A stretch of 64,000 nt of DNA from Crocinitomicaceae bacterium (lineage in GTDB: Bacteria; Bacteroidota; Bacteroidia; Flavobacteriales_D; Crocinitomicaceae). A program made the position numbers and the translations under genes. The stretch is taken from positions 124,001 to 188,000 of the forward strand of contig JADJGJ010000001.1 of NCBI GenBank assembly GCA_016708105.1, read 5' to 3'. Positions 51,930 to 63,100 of the stretch are shown one piece after another; the stretch's first letter is position 1, and every line of letters starts with the position of its first letter. The notes below the pieces were generated by a model. The model did no database searches, was not told the origin of the DNA, and saw nothing but the letters and a program-made list of their open reading frames with translations.

Positions 51930-53789
51930 GTGAAAGGTTTCTCGCAAATATTTAAACTGGCTTTTGCTTATCGCAGTCATGCCCTCATGGTTATCATGTT
52001 TAATTTTCTGTTTGCCATTTTTAATCTTTTATCACTTGTATTGTTTGTTCCTTTTCTTGAATTAATTTTTAAAGAAGATAGCGCTGATAAACTTGAAACT
52101 ATTGTAAAACCAAATTGGGAAACGCGTGAAGGCTTCATTGAATATTTTAAAGATTATTTTGAATACCTGCAGGCTGACTTCATTGAGGTGCACGGTAAAG
52201 GCGGCGCACTTGCATTTATTTGCATGGCAGTGCTCATGGCGTTTTTTCTAAAAAACCTCACCCGTTACGGTGCCATTTGGTATCAGTCATACCTGCGCAT
52301 GGCGGTTGTGCGTGATCTCAGAAAACAACTTTTTGGCAAAGCCATTCATCTACCCTTGTCTTATTATTCTGAAGAAAAAAAAGGGAACCTGCTTGCCCGT
52401 ATGACGTCTGATTTGAATGAAATTGAAGTAGCCGTGGTATATGTGCTTGAAATGATATTCAGAGAGCCTATTTCAATAGCCATTGCATTAACCATTCTCT
52501 TTTATTGGAGTGCTGAACTCACCTTGTTTTCACTTATTCTTATGCCGGTGAGTGCATTTTTTATTTCACGTATTGGCAAAAGTTTAAAACGCACATCAGC
52601 CAAAGGTCAGGCTCAAATGGGACAAGTACTTTCTGTTATTGAAGAATCGCTCGGCGGTGTGCGTATCATAAAAGCATTCAACGCTGAAAAAACATCTGAA
52701 AAAAGATTAGAAAAAGAAAATAATCATCACCAAAATTTAATTACCCGCACCTTCAGAAAAAGAGATCTTGCATCACCATTGAATGAATTTTTAGGAGCAT
52801 CTGTTTTAATAGCCATTGTCTATTATGGCGGTAAAATAATTCTTGAACAACACGGTGGTTCCACCGGTATGACAGGTGATGAATTTATTGCTTTTATCAT
52901 CGTATTCTCTCAACTGCTGCGCCCGGTGAGCGGTATTGCAAGTGGCATGGCAGCATTGAGCAAAGGCTCAGCAAGTATTGATAGAATCAACCAAGTGCTT
53001 GATGTAACTGACACCATAAAAGATCCTGAAAAACCAATTTCAAAAAATTCATTTGAACATGAAATTTCATTTCAAGAGGTAAATTTCGCATATGCTGATG
53101 AGCCGGTTTTAAAAAACATATCATTTACATTACCTAAGGGAAAAACGCTTGCTTTGGTGGGTGAATCAGGCAGTGGTAAGTCAACCATTTCTGATCTCAT
53201 ACCACGTTTTTATGATGTGCAATCAGGCGCAGTGAAAATTGACGGAACTGATGTGCGCCAGATGCTGAAAAAAGATGTGCGCTCACTCATGAGTATGGTC
53301 ACCCAAGAATCTATTTTGTTCAATGATAGCATCCGCAATAATATTGCCTTCGGTCGTCCTGACGCTAGTGATGAAGATATTATTGCTGCCGCTAAAGTTG
53401 CCAATGCGCATGAATTTATCACCGCTTTTGAAAACGGGTACAACACCCAGGTTGGTGACCGCGGCAATAAATTATCAGGCGGACAAAAACAACGCATTTG
53501 TATTGCGCGCGCCGTTTTAACCAATGCACCCATCATGATTTTAGATGAGGCTACTTCAGCGCTTGATACTGAATCTGAAAAATTGGTGCAGGCAGCCCTA
53601 GATCAACTAATGAAAAATCGCACTTCACTGGTTATTGCGCATCGTCTTAGCACTATCAAAAATGCTGATCATATCATCGTTCTTCGCAAAGGTGAAATTG
53701 TAGAACAAGGTACGCATGCACAACTTATTGCAGCAGGTGGTTATTACAAATCTCTCTGTGAAATCCAACAAGTTATTGATCATCAATAA
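51930..53789 (+). CDS. MsbA-like ABC exporter (fused permease-ATPase)
   Basis: A 619-residue half-transporter: six membrane helices in the first 340 residues (including FNFLFAIFNLLSLVLFVPFL and IAIALTILFYWSAELTLFSL) and a C-terminal ATPase with Walker A VGESGSGKST, Q-loop VTQESILFND, signature LSGGQKQRICIARA, Walker B APIMILDEATSAL and H-loop LVIAHRLST. MsbA-type dimers flip lipid A or other lipids. Start is GTG at 51930, supported by the -7 box. Confidence 0.93.
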   Translation: MKGFSQIFKLAFAYRSHALMVIMFNFLFAIFNLLSLVLFVPFLELIFKEDSADKLETIVKPNWETREGFIEYFKDYFEYLQADFIEVHGKGGALAFICMAVLMAFFLKNLTRYGAIWYQSYLRMAVVRDLRKQLFGKAIHLPLSYYSEEKKGNLLARMTSDLNEIEVAVVYVLEMIFREPISIAIALTILFYWSAELTLFSLILMPVSAFFISRIGKSLKRTSAKGQAQMGQVLSVIEESLGGVRIIKAFNAEKTSEKRLEKENNHHQNLITRTFRKRDLASPLNEFLGASVLIAIVYYGGKIILEQHGGSTGMTGDEFIAFIIVFSQLLRPVSGIASGMAALSKGSASIDRINQVLDVTDTIKDPEKPISKNSFEHEISFQEVNFAYADEPVLKNISFTLPKGKTLALVGESGSGKSTISDLIPRFYDVQSGAVKIDGTDVRQMLKKDVRSLMSMVTQESILFNDSIRNNIAFGRPDASDEDIIAAAKVANAHEFITAFENGYNTQVGDRGNKLSGGQKQRICIARAVLTNAPIMILDEATSALDTESEKLVQAALDQLMKNRTSLVIAHRLSTIKNADHIIVLRKGEIVEQGTHAQLIAAGGYYKSLCEIQQVIDHQ

Positions 53790-54125
53790 TTGGCAAGCCT
53801 ATTATTATTTGTTTAAAATGCAGGTGCAAATCGTACCAAAGAAAATAATTATTCCTTTTAGGCTGTAAATTCATCATTGGGTATGGCGTTTTTAAATCAA
53901 TACCTGCTATCTAAACTCAGGTTACTACAAGTTTTAGCAAAAAATTAACGATATCATTAAATGAATCCCTAATCTGAAAGCCAGAGTTCATGCCGTTTTT
54001 ATAACTTTGGTACGAAAACTGCAATAAGCACCGCAGATAAATAACTACCCCGCATAGCCGAACCTCATCATTCATTGGTTTTTACCTCGTTCGTTATCCG
54101 GTGTACAACAAGAAATACAGATTTT
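53790..54125. other. 336-bp leader region of the giant-protein gene
   Basis: No gene. A TAACTTTG box at 54002-54009 (exact -7 consensus, no clear -33) would give a leader of about 110 nt. No terminator for the ABC exporter gene was found. Confidence 0.45.
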
Positions 54126-57100
54126 ATGAAAAGAATTTTTACGCTGATTGTACTGGCCTTCTTAACATCGTTCTCAACCTGGTCACAGAATTATGTGAAT
54201 TATGATCGTGACTCACGCTGGTTTATGGGAATTAATGGTGGGGCAACTTTCCAAACCCAAACTGAAGTACCTATTCGTTATCGTGGCGGATACGGTTTCA
54301 CCATTGGAAAATCCATTGGTATGCATCCCGGTAAAGTTTTCAGTTGGGATGTGCGCGCACGCTTTCTGCACGCCTTTGTTGCAGGGCAGAGTGTTGATCC
54401 ATACAACCTTGATTCAACATCTTCTCAGGGCTTGTTTCACTATGGCACCACGCTGAATGAATATGAGGATTCTATTGGATATTTTATTCCAAATTTCAGA
54501 ACCACATTAACGCGTTTTTCATTAGAGTTGGTATTAAACACTAATCGCTTGCGTGAACGCACGGGATGGAATTTATCGCTCTTTGGCGGAATTGGTGCAA
54601 CGGGTTATCATGTAAAAACAGATTTGTATCAGAATGATTTTTTCTCAAATTCAATTTATGATTATAATACCGCTGGTTCATTTACGCAATCAAATTTGCA
54701 TTCATTTCAAGACAATGATTTTGAAACTGATTTAATTGGTACTGACAGTGATTTTGAATGGGCATGGATGCCAAGTTTTGGATTTGGTATCTCGTATCAA
54801 ATTGCACCTGCTGTTGCTTTTGGTTTTGAACATAAAATGACATGGACCCGCACTGATTGGTTTGACGGTATGCCTAATACAATGAACGGAATTCCATCAC
54901 CAAAAAATGATGTTTACCATTATACTTCTTTAGGATTCAAATTTCACCTTTGGGGCGGAGACGGTTATGTATCAGACACCCATGTCGATAATTTTGATAC
55001 CGATACTGATCACAATGACATTGTGCAACAACCCGCGCAAAAACCAATCATTGAAATTTATGATCCGGGTTCTAGCCCTTACACTACATCATGGAATCAA
55101 TTTACTATTCGCGCCAGAGTGCACCATGTTGACGGCAAAGCAAATATTACATTCAAACAAAACGGAAATGTCAACAGTAATTTCAGTTATGATCCATACA
55201 GTGATGAATTTTACAGTGTAGTTGTTTTGAATCCTGGTCAGAATTTGTTTGAAATTTCTGCATGGAATGATGCGGGTTCTGATTATGAAACTACCATTAT
55301 TATTTACCAATATGATGTTCCGGTTCAGGCACCGCCTATTGTAACAATTACTAATCCGCCATATTCACCATACAATACTTCTGATGCAGTATTCAATATG
55401 ACATCCACGGTATTGAATGTTGACATGCAGTCACAAATTCAGGTTTATTTTAATGGTACTTATGTTCCTGGTTTTTCATTTAATTCTTCATCACACTTAG
55501 TGAGTGCAAGTTTAAATTTGATTGAAGGTTCAAATACTATAACGGTAACTGCAACCAATAACGCCGGTAGTGATAGTAAAACAGCTACCATCATTTATAC
55601 AAAACCTGCTACCCTGCAGCCACCGGTTGTTACTTATGTTTTCCCGTCTGTTGATCCATATACACACAATTCAAGCAATATCAATGTGCTGGCAACAGTA
55701 TTGAATGTTGCAGGTCAGTCTGATATTACGGTTACCGTGAATGGAGCAACAACCACTAATTTTTCATATAATATCACCACCAAAGAATTGCTGCTGAATA
55801 CTGATTTATTGGAGGGTGCAAATTATGTAACCATTAAAGCCGTAAACACCGCGGGTATGGATATTGAATCAACAACCATTATCTATGCAAAACCTCAAGC
55901 ACCTAAACCACCTATTGTTACTTTCCTTGATCCGGCGAGTGACCCAACTGTGGTGTATGTTTCAACTTACAACGTAATAGCAAAAGTTGAAAATGTATCA
56001 GGTGCATCAGACATTACATTGAAAATAAATGGAGTTGTGTCAACAGCATTCACCTACAGTACATCATCACAATTAATGACATTCACCACAGCATTGCAAG
56101 AGGGTGCAAACGTGATTGAAATTAAAGGGGTAAACACAGCAGGTATTGATATTGAATCTACCACTATTATATACAAGAAACTAATTACACAAGCGCCGCC
56201 GGTAGTTAACATTACGTATCCGGCAACTGATAACATGGTGTTCAATTCACCCTATGTTGATCTGGTTGCAAGTGTGTTAAATGTTGCATCTGCATCTGAT
56301 ATTGCAGTCATTGTAAATGGAAATTCAACCGGTGCTTTCTCTTTTAACACCTCTACAAAAATTTTGAATTTGCCTTTGATTCTGAATGAAGGCAGCAATA
56401 CAATTCAAATTACCGGAACAAACACTGCGGGCACTGATACCGATACAAGAATTATTATTTACCAAAAACCGGTTCAACCTGCGCCGCCAACAGTTGTTTT
56501 TGTCAATCCTCCGGTGAGCCCTTACATGAGCACCATTCAGGCTTATACCGTAATGGCTAATACCACCAATATCACATCAAAATCTCAGATTGTTTTCAAA
56601 ATGAATGGATCTGTTATTCCTGATGCATCTTATACACTCACTTCAACCTATCAGGTTATTTACAATGCATCTTTGCTAGACGGGAATAATATTTTTGAAA
56701 TTTCTGTCACCAATGCAGATGGATATGATGAAGCACTTGCCCTTGTTACGTATGATGAACCTGCTATTCCGTGCGTTATTCCAACGGTTGGATATATTTC
56801 TCCGGTTCCGTATTCTACTGTGACCACTGCCGGTGTAACTATTGATGCACAAATAAATAATTACTCAACAGGCACCACAGTTGAACTTCTGGTGAATGGC
56901 GTTAGTCAGGGTTACATGACATACAACGCGGGTACATCTATTGCTTCAAAATCAACTACGTTAAATCCCGGTTCCAATTCAATTAAAGTTATTGTAACAA
57001 ATAACTGCGGAACTAATATGGCAACCTTTACGTTGAATTATCAAGAGCCAAGTGCACCTTGTGATGATCCAACCGTAACAGCAAACGGACCATCATCTAT

Positions 57101-60100
57101 CACAACTCAAAACAGCAACATCAGCGTTTCTGCAATCAGTACTGAAGTTGCAAGTTCATCTAATATTAGTGTTACTGTAAATGGTTCATCAGTGCCATTT
57201 ACATTTGATGCCGGTACGGGATTAATTTCTATCACCAATGCAAATCTTGCAATTGGAAATAATACTATTTTGATTTCAGTTTCTAACACTTGCGGTAATG
57301 CGGTGTGTGTATTTAATATCGTGCGTGAAGTATGTAATGCACCGATTATTTCAAACGTTACTCCGACTAATTCAAGTTCAACAACTAACACTGCGGTGAC
57401 ATTTACAGCAACGGTAAATAATGCATCGGCGGCTGATATCATTTTAGTGTTTAATGGAGTTTCACAAAGTTTTGATTACAATGATGTGACCCAAATACTT
57501 ACAGCGGTACTCAATTTAGAAGTAGGTACAAATGCAATTGCACTTTCAGCAAATACACCATGTGGTAATGCAAGTGAACAAATAACTGTAACTCGTATTA
57601 TCCCGTGTGAGCCTATTACGTATAGTTTGGTAAATCCTGCTACATCGGCAATCACCGTAACTGATCAAACATATAACGGATTGATATTGCACGTTAACGG
57701 AACCATTAATGCTTCGCAAATAAATGCCACACTGAATGGGGCAAATGTCAGCTTCAATTTTGATGCAGTGTCAGGTAATATTAGCATTCCGGTATTGAAC
57801 CTTGTAAACGGCATGAACAACTTGGTAATTAATTTAACCAATGATTGCAGTTCAACTTCAGCAAGCTATGCAATACAGTATAATGGATGTATAGCACCGT
57901 CAATCACCATCACAAGTATTGCAAACGGGGCAACTGTTAATTCAGCAGTGCTCCCTTTCACGGCGCAGGTATTGAATTCAAACGGGCAAGCCAACGTATC
58001 ATTGCTTGTAAATGGTTCAAGTGTTGGCTTTGATTTTAATGAAGTGAATGGATCTTTATCATCTAACATTTCCTTGAATGAAGGTTCAAATACTATAACC
58101 ATTCAAGTTAACGGATGTCAAAATGCAAGTGAAACTATCACGGTGAATTATGTGATACCATGTCAAAACATCGTGATCAATTTAGTTCAGCCATCTACTA
58201 ATTCTCAGGTTGTAACTGAGGCGGCTTATGCTGTGATATTACAAGCACAACAAGTTGATAATGCCGGACAAATTTCAGTAACCATGAACGGAGTTGCTGT
58301 GCCATTTAGTTTTGATGCAGGTAGTGGAATGATTTCAATCAATGGATTAACTCTTGTGAATGGAAGCAACACAATTGTGGTGAACACAACCAATGCGTGC
58401 AGTGCCGAAACCACAACCTATACTATTCAATACAACGGTTGTGTGCCGCCGGTAATCTCATTAGGCAGCAATGCAACAGCGGTTACAACGCCGGTTTATT
58501 CATTTAATGCTTCTGTCACAAATATTACTTTACAATCAGACATCGTTGTGCTTGTGAATGGTGCACCGGTGCCTTTTATTTTCAATTCAACCAGCGGTGA
58601 AATAAATGCTGAGTGTACATTGAATGAAGGATCGAATACAATCAACATTCAGGCAAACGGTTGTCAAAACACCTCACAGACATTTAACGTAACATATACG
58701 ATTCCATGCGTGCCAATTAGTTTTACTTTAGGTACTCCTGCTACTAATTCGGTTTCTGTTGCTGATGGAAATTACGCCATTGAACTGTATGCACAAAATG
58801 CAAACGCATCTAATATCACGGTAAGTCTCAACGGTGCCTCGGTTCCGTTTACATACTTGAATGATGTTATCAGCGTGAATGGTCTTGCGCTTAATCCGGG
58901 TAACAATACCGTGGTAGTGAATATGTCAAATTCATGCAGTAATGAAACAGTAACATATACCATTACTTATAACAATTGCAACACACCGGTAATTAATCTT
59001 TCATCTAACAGTGCAAATTCATCAAGCGCTTCATACAATTTTACGGCCCTTACTGAGCACGTTACCTCTGCGGGTCAATTACAACTTACCGTGAACGGAA
59101 CCACAGTACCATTTAATTTTGCAGGTGGTCTTGTTACCGCAAATCTCACCCTGAATGAAGGCAACAACACGATTGTTCTTGCAGCAAATACTTGTGCAAG
59201 TGCAACGGAAACAATACAGGTTGTTTACACGGTTCCATGTTACCCTGTTACTTATAGTTTGCAAGCGCCTGCGCAGTTGAACACCTTGGTAAATGGTGCA
59301 ACAACAGACATATCTTTAGGAGTAGCAAATGTGAATTCTTCTTCTGACATCGCAGCTTCATTGAATGGAAATAATGTTCCGTTTAATTATTCGTCAGGTG
59401 TCATTACTTTGTCTGGATTGAATTTGAATGCAGGTGCAAATACTTTGGTAATTACAATTTCAAATCAGTGCAGCTCTGAAACAATTACATATACCATTGA
59501 ATCAGATCAGTGTGAAACGCCAATTGTAAACATCACTTCTACCAATACAACAGTGAATGACCCATTGTACGCGTTGTCTGCACAAGTATACAATATCAAT
59601 AATGCAAGTGATATTCAGGTGTTGGTTAATGGCACATCGGTGAATTTTGATTTCAATGCCGGCAGTCATGTTCTTACAGTACAATTCAGTTTGCAAGTTG
59701 GATCTAATACTGTTGTTATACAAGTGAACGGTTGCGAATCAGTAAGCTCAAATCAAACTATTGTTTACAACATTCCATGTAATCCGATTTCTTACACGTT
59801 GGCAGCACCTAATTCAAATTCTGCAACAGTAACTAATGAATCATACCAGATCAGTTTGAATACATTGAACGTACCTGCAGAAAGTAATGTAACCGTGTTT
59901 TTAAATGGAAATGCTGTGCCATTCAATTTCAGTAGTAATCAAGTAAGCGTTGCAGGATTAATACTTCAACCAGGCTTGAATACGATTACTGTAAATCTGG
60001 TGAATGATTGCAGTTCTGAAACCATTACTTATCAAATTACCTATAATGCGCCGGCACCATGTCTTGCTCCGGTTATTAGTTTCAGTTCATCAAACACTGT

Positions 60101-63100
60101 TGACAATGAAACCTATTCACTTCAGGCAACAGTTACCAATATTGATAATCCATCTGATATTTCAGTGACATTAAATGGAGTGCCGGTTACATCAAGTTAC
60201 AATACAACAAGTGATTTGTTAACGGCCAACATCAGTTTAACGGCCGGAGTGAATACTATTTCAGTTACGGCTAATGGATGTGAAGTTGCAAGCGGAGTAT
60301 TTACGGTTACCTATACGCCGGCTCCACCGCCATGCAATCCGCCGGTAATTACATTCAATTCATCGGCAAATTCAACGGATGATAATTATACCCTCACCGC
60401 AAGTATCACAAACATTGATAATCCTGCGGCTATTTCAGTATTGTTGAACGGAAGCCCGGTAACGGCAACGTATAGTACCGGTACAGATGTATTAACAGCA
60501 AATCTTGTTTTGACTGACGGAAATAATACGATTCAAATTACTGCTAACGGATGTGAAGTTGTTAGCGGTTCGTTCACCGTGAACTATGATGCACCAGATT
60601 GCGGAACTAGAATTAATCCTGGAAATTCATCATGGGAATTCTGTCTTGTTACACCGGGTGCAACCTATACGCGCGATAATCTTGCTAATGATAATTATTT
60701 CACTTATTCAGGACCAGCAACAAGTTTATTCTGTAAACCAATTGCCGGTGGCGGAGATGCATTTGTGAATGGTCAGGTTTATCCAATCAGTGTTGGTCAA
60801 TACTATTTGTTTACAGGAAATTTAACTGTGACTGTTGCAAATGATAATCCTGCTGCAATGGGTCATTGGGAAGTTTGTATTCAATCAGACACTGAACCGG
60901 TTTATGGTAATGGAGGAAATCGCCCAACAAGTCCATGCGAAGCGGCACCTTGTGATGCACCGGTGATTTCATTTACTTCATCAACAACTGCAACGGCTGA
61001 GAATTATAATTTAACTGCCTCTGTTTCTAATATTGATAATCCTTCAAATATTTCAGTTACCTTAAATGGTCAACCGGTTTCAGCATCTTATAATACCGGA
61101 TCAGATCAATTGAGTGCAACACTTACACTTGCTTCAGGTAATAATACAATAGCCATTACAGCAAATGGATGCAGTAGTGCTTCAGGTAATCTGGTTGTCA
61201 ATTACACTCCTGAGTCGGGTGACGACAATATTGACTTTGATATTCAAAACAACGGGGGAGTTACCGTGAATGAAACTGCTTGCGCTACGATCACTTGTCT
61301 TGGAGAATCAGTGGTATACAATAATTCACAGGAAGCGTATGTGAAGATACAATTCAGCCTCAACGGCGGATCAAGCTGGTATGGTTTTGCAAACGACAAC
61401 AACATTGCCGGTGGTGAACAAGTATCCGTGAATACTCCTGCAGGATCAAATGTTGTGATTAAAGCAATTTGTACTAATGCTAATCAAAACTGGACAAATA
61501 CGCTTGTTTCTAATTCAGGCAGTGAATGGGTGTATGTTTTGAAAAACGGAGACATTGCGCCAAGTTTTGATCCGGCACAAGGACAACAATCATTGGATGC
61601 TTTTTTAGCTGGATATATTAATAGTGATGGTGTAGTTACCATTGGACCAAATGATGTAATTTATTTATTTGAGTTGCGTCACGTTGGTGATGTTGGAGTA
61701 GATTATCAAGATGCGGTCATGTTAGTTACCTTCAGTGATGATCAAAATTGTCCTGCACCAATGAATCCAAAAAGTGCCGGCGGACAACAAACCGGAGAGG
61801 TATTTCAAAAACCAACATTTACAAATATTGCTCCTGCAAAAACTTCAATTGAAGTAACTAATCCACAATTTAATTTCAGATTAGGAATAAATAATGTAAA
61901 TGCCGGAGAAGATATTACAGTAACGGTAAACGGAAGTGCGGCAAGCGGTTTCTCTTACAATTTATCAACCCGTGAGTTAAGTGGAACAATGAATTTAGTT
62001 CAAGGTGCTAACGTGGTTGCAGTTACTGCGGTGAATGGCAATCAAACATCAACAGCATCTTATACTATTAACTACACTGCATCAACAACCAACAATACCA
62101 ATAATGTTGATGGCAGATCAACGCAACCTGTAATTAGTCCGATTGCACCTGCCGGGCAAACAGAAACAGTGAGCAGCAGCACGTATATGTTCAAAGCGAA
62201 AGTGACCAACGTTGTTTCAAAATCAGACATCAAATTGTATCTGAACGGATCAGCTGTAACCGGATTTACTTATAGCACATCAACAGGAGAAGTTACTGCA
62301 GTACTCACATTGAACTCAGGAGCAAACACTGTAAAACTTGATGCAGTCAATGCAGATAAATCTGCTAGTTCAACTTGGACAATTACCTACAGCAATGTGG
62401 TAAATCCAGGTCGTGATGGCAATCAAAACATAGACACCAATAATGATGGCGGAACGAATAATGGAACAGATGGAAATACCCGTCCGGTATATGAGCAACC
62501 GGTTATTGGCATGATTGCACCTGCATCAAGCAGCGAAACAGTGACAAGTTCAACCTATATGTTTAAAGCAAGCGTAAGCAATGTCAGTTCAAAATCTGAT
62601 ATCAAAATTACGTTTAACGGAACAAGTTTCACCGGTTTTACATACAGTAGTTCAAGTCAACAAATCACCGCAGTTTTGACATTGCGATCAGGAGCAAATA
62701 CCGTAAAAGTAGATGTGGTTAACGGAGATAAAACTGCGTCTACTTCCTATACTATAACCTACACTGAAGTGAGCAATCCACAACGTGACGGAAATCAAAA
62801 TAATGGTGGTGGAACGACAACAGATCCAAATAAAGGTGGAGGAACAACAACTGACCCAAACAAAGGTGGTGGAACGACAACAGATCCAAATAAAGGTGGA
62901 GGAACAACAACTGACCCAAACAAAGGTGGTGGAACGACAACAGATCCAAATAAAGGTGGAGGCACGACAACGGATCCAAACAAAGGTGGAGGCACAACGA
63001 CAGATCCAAACAAAGGTGGTGGAACAACAACGGATCCAAACAAGGGTGGAGGAACGACAACAGATCCAAATAAGGGTGGTGGCACAACAACTGATCCAAA

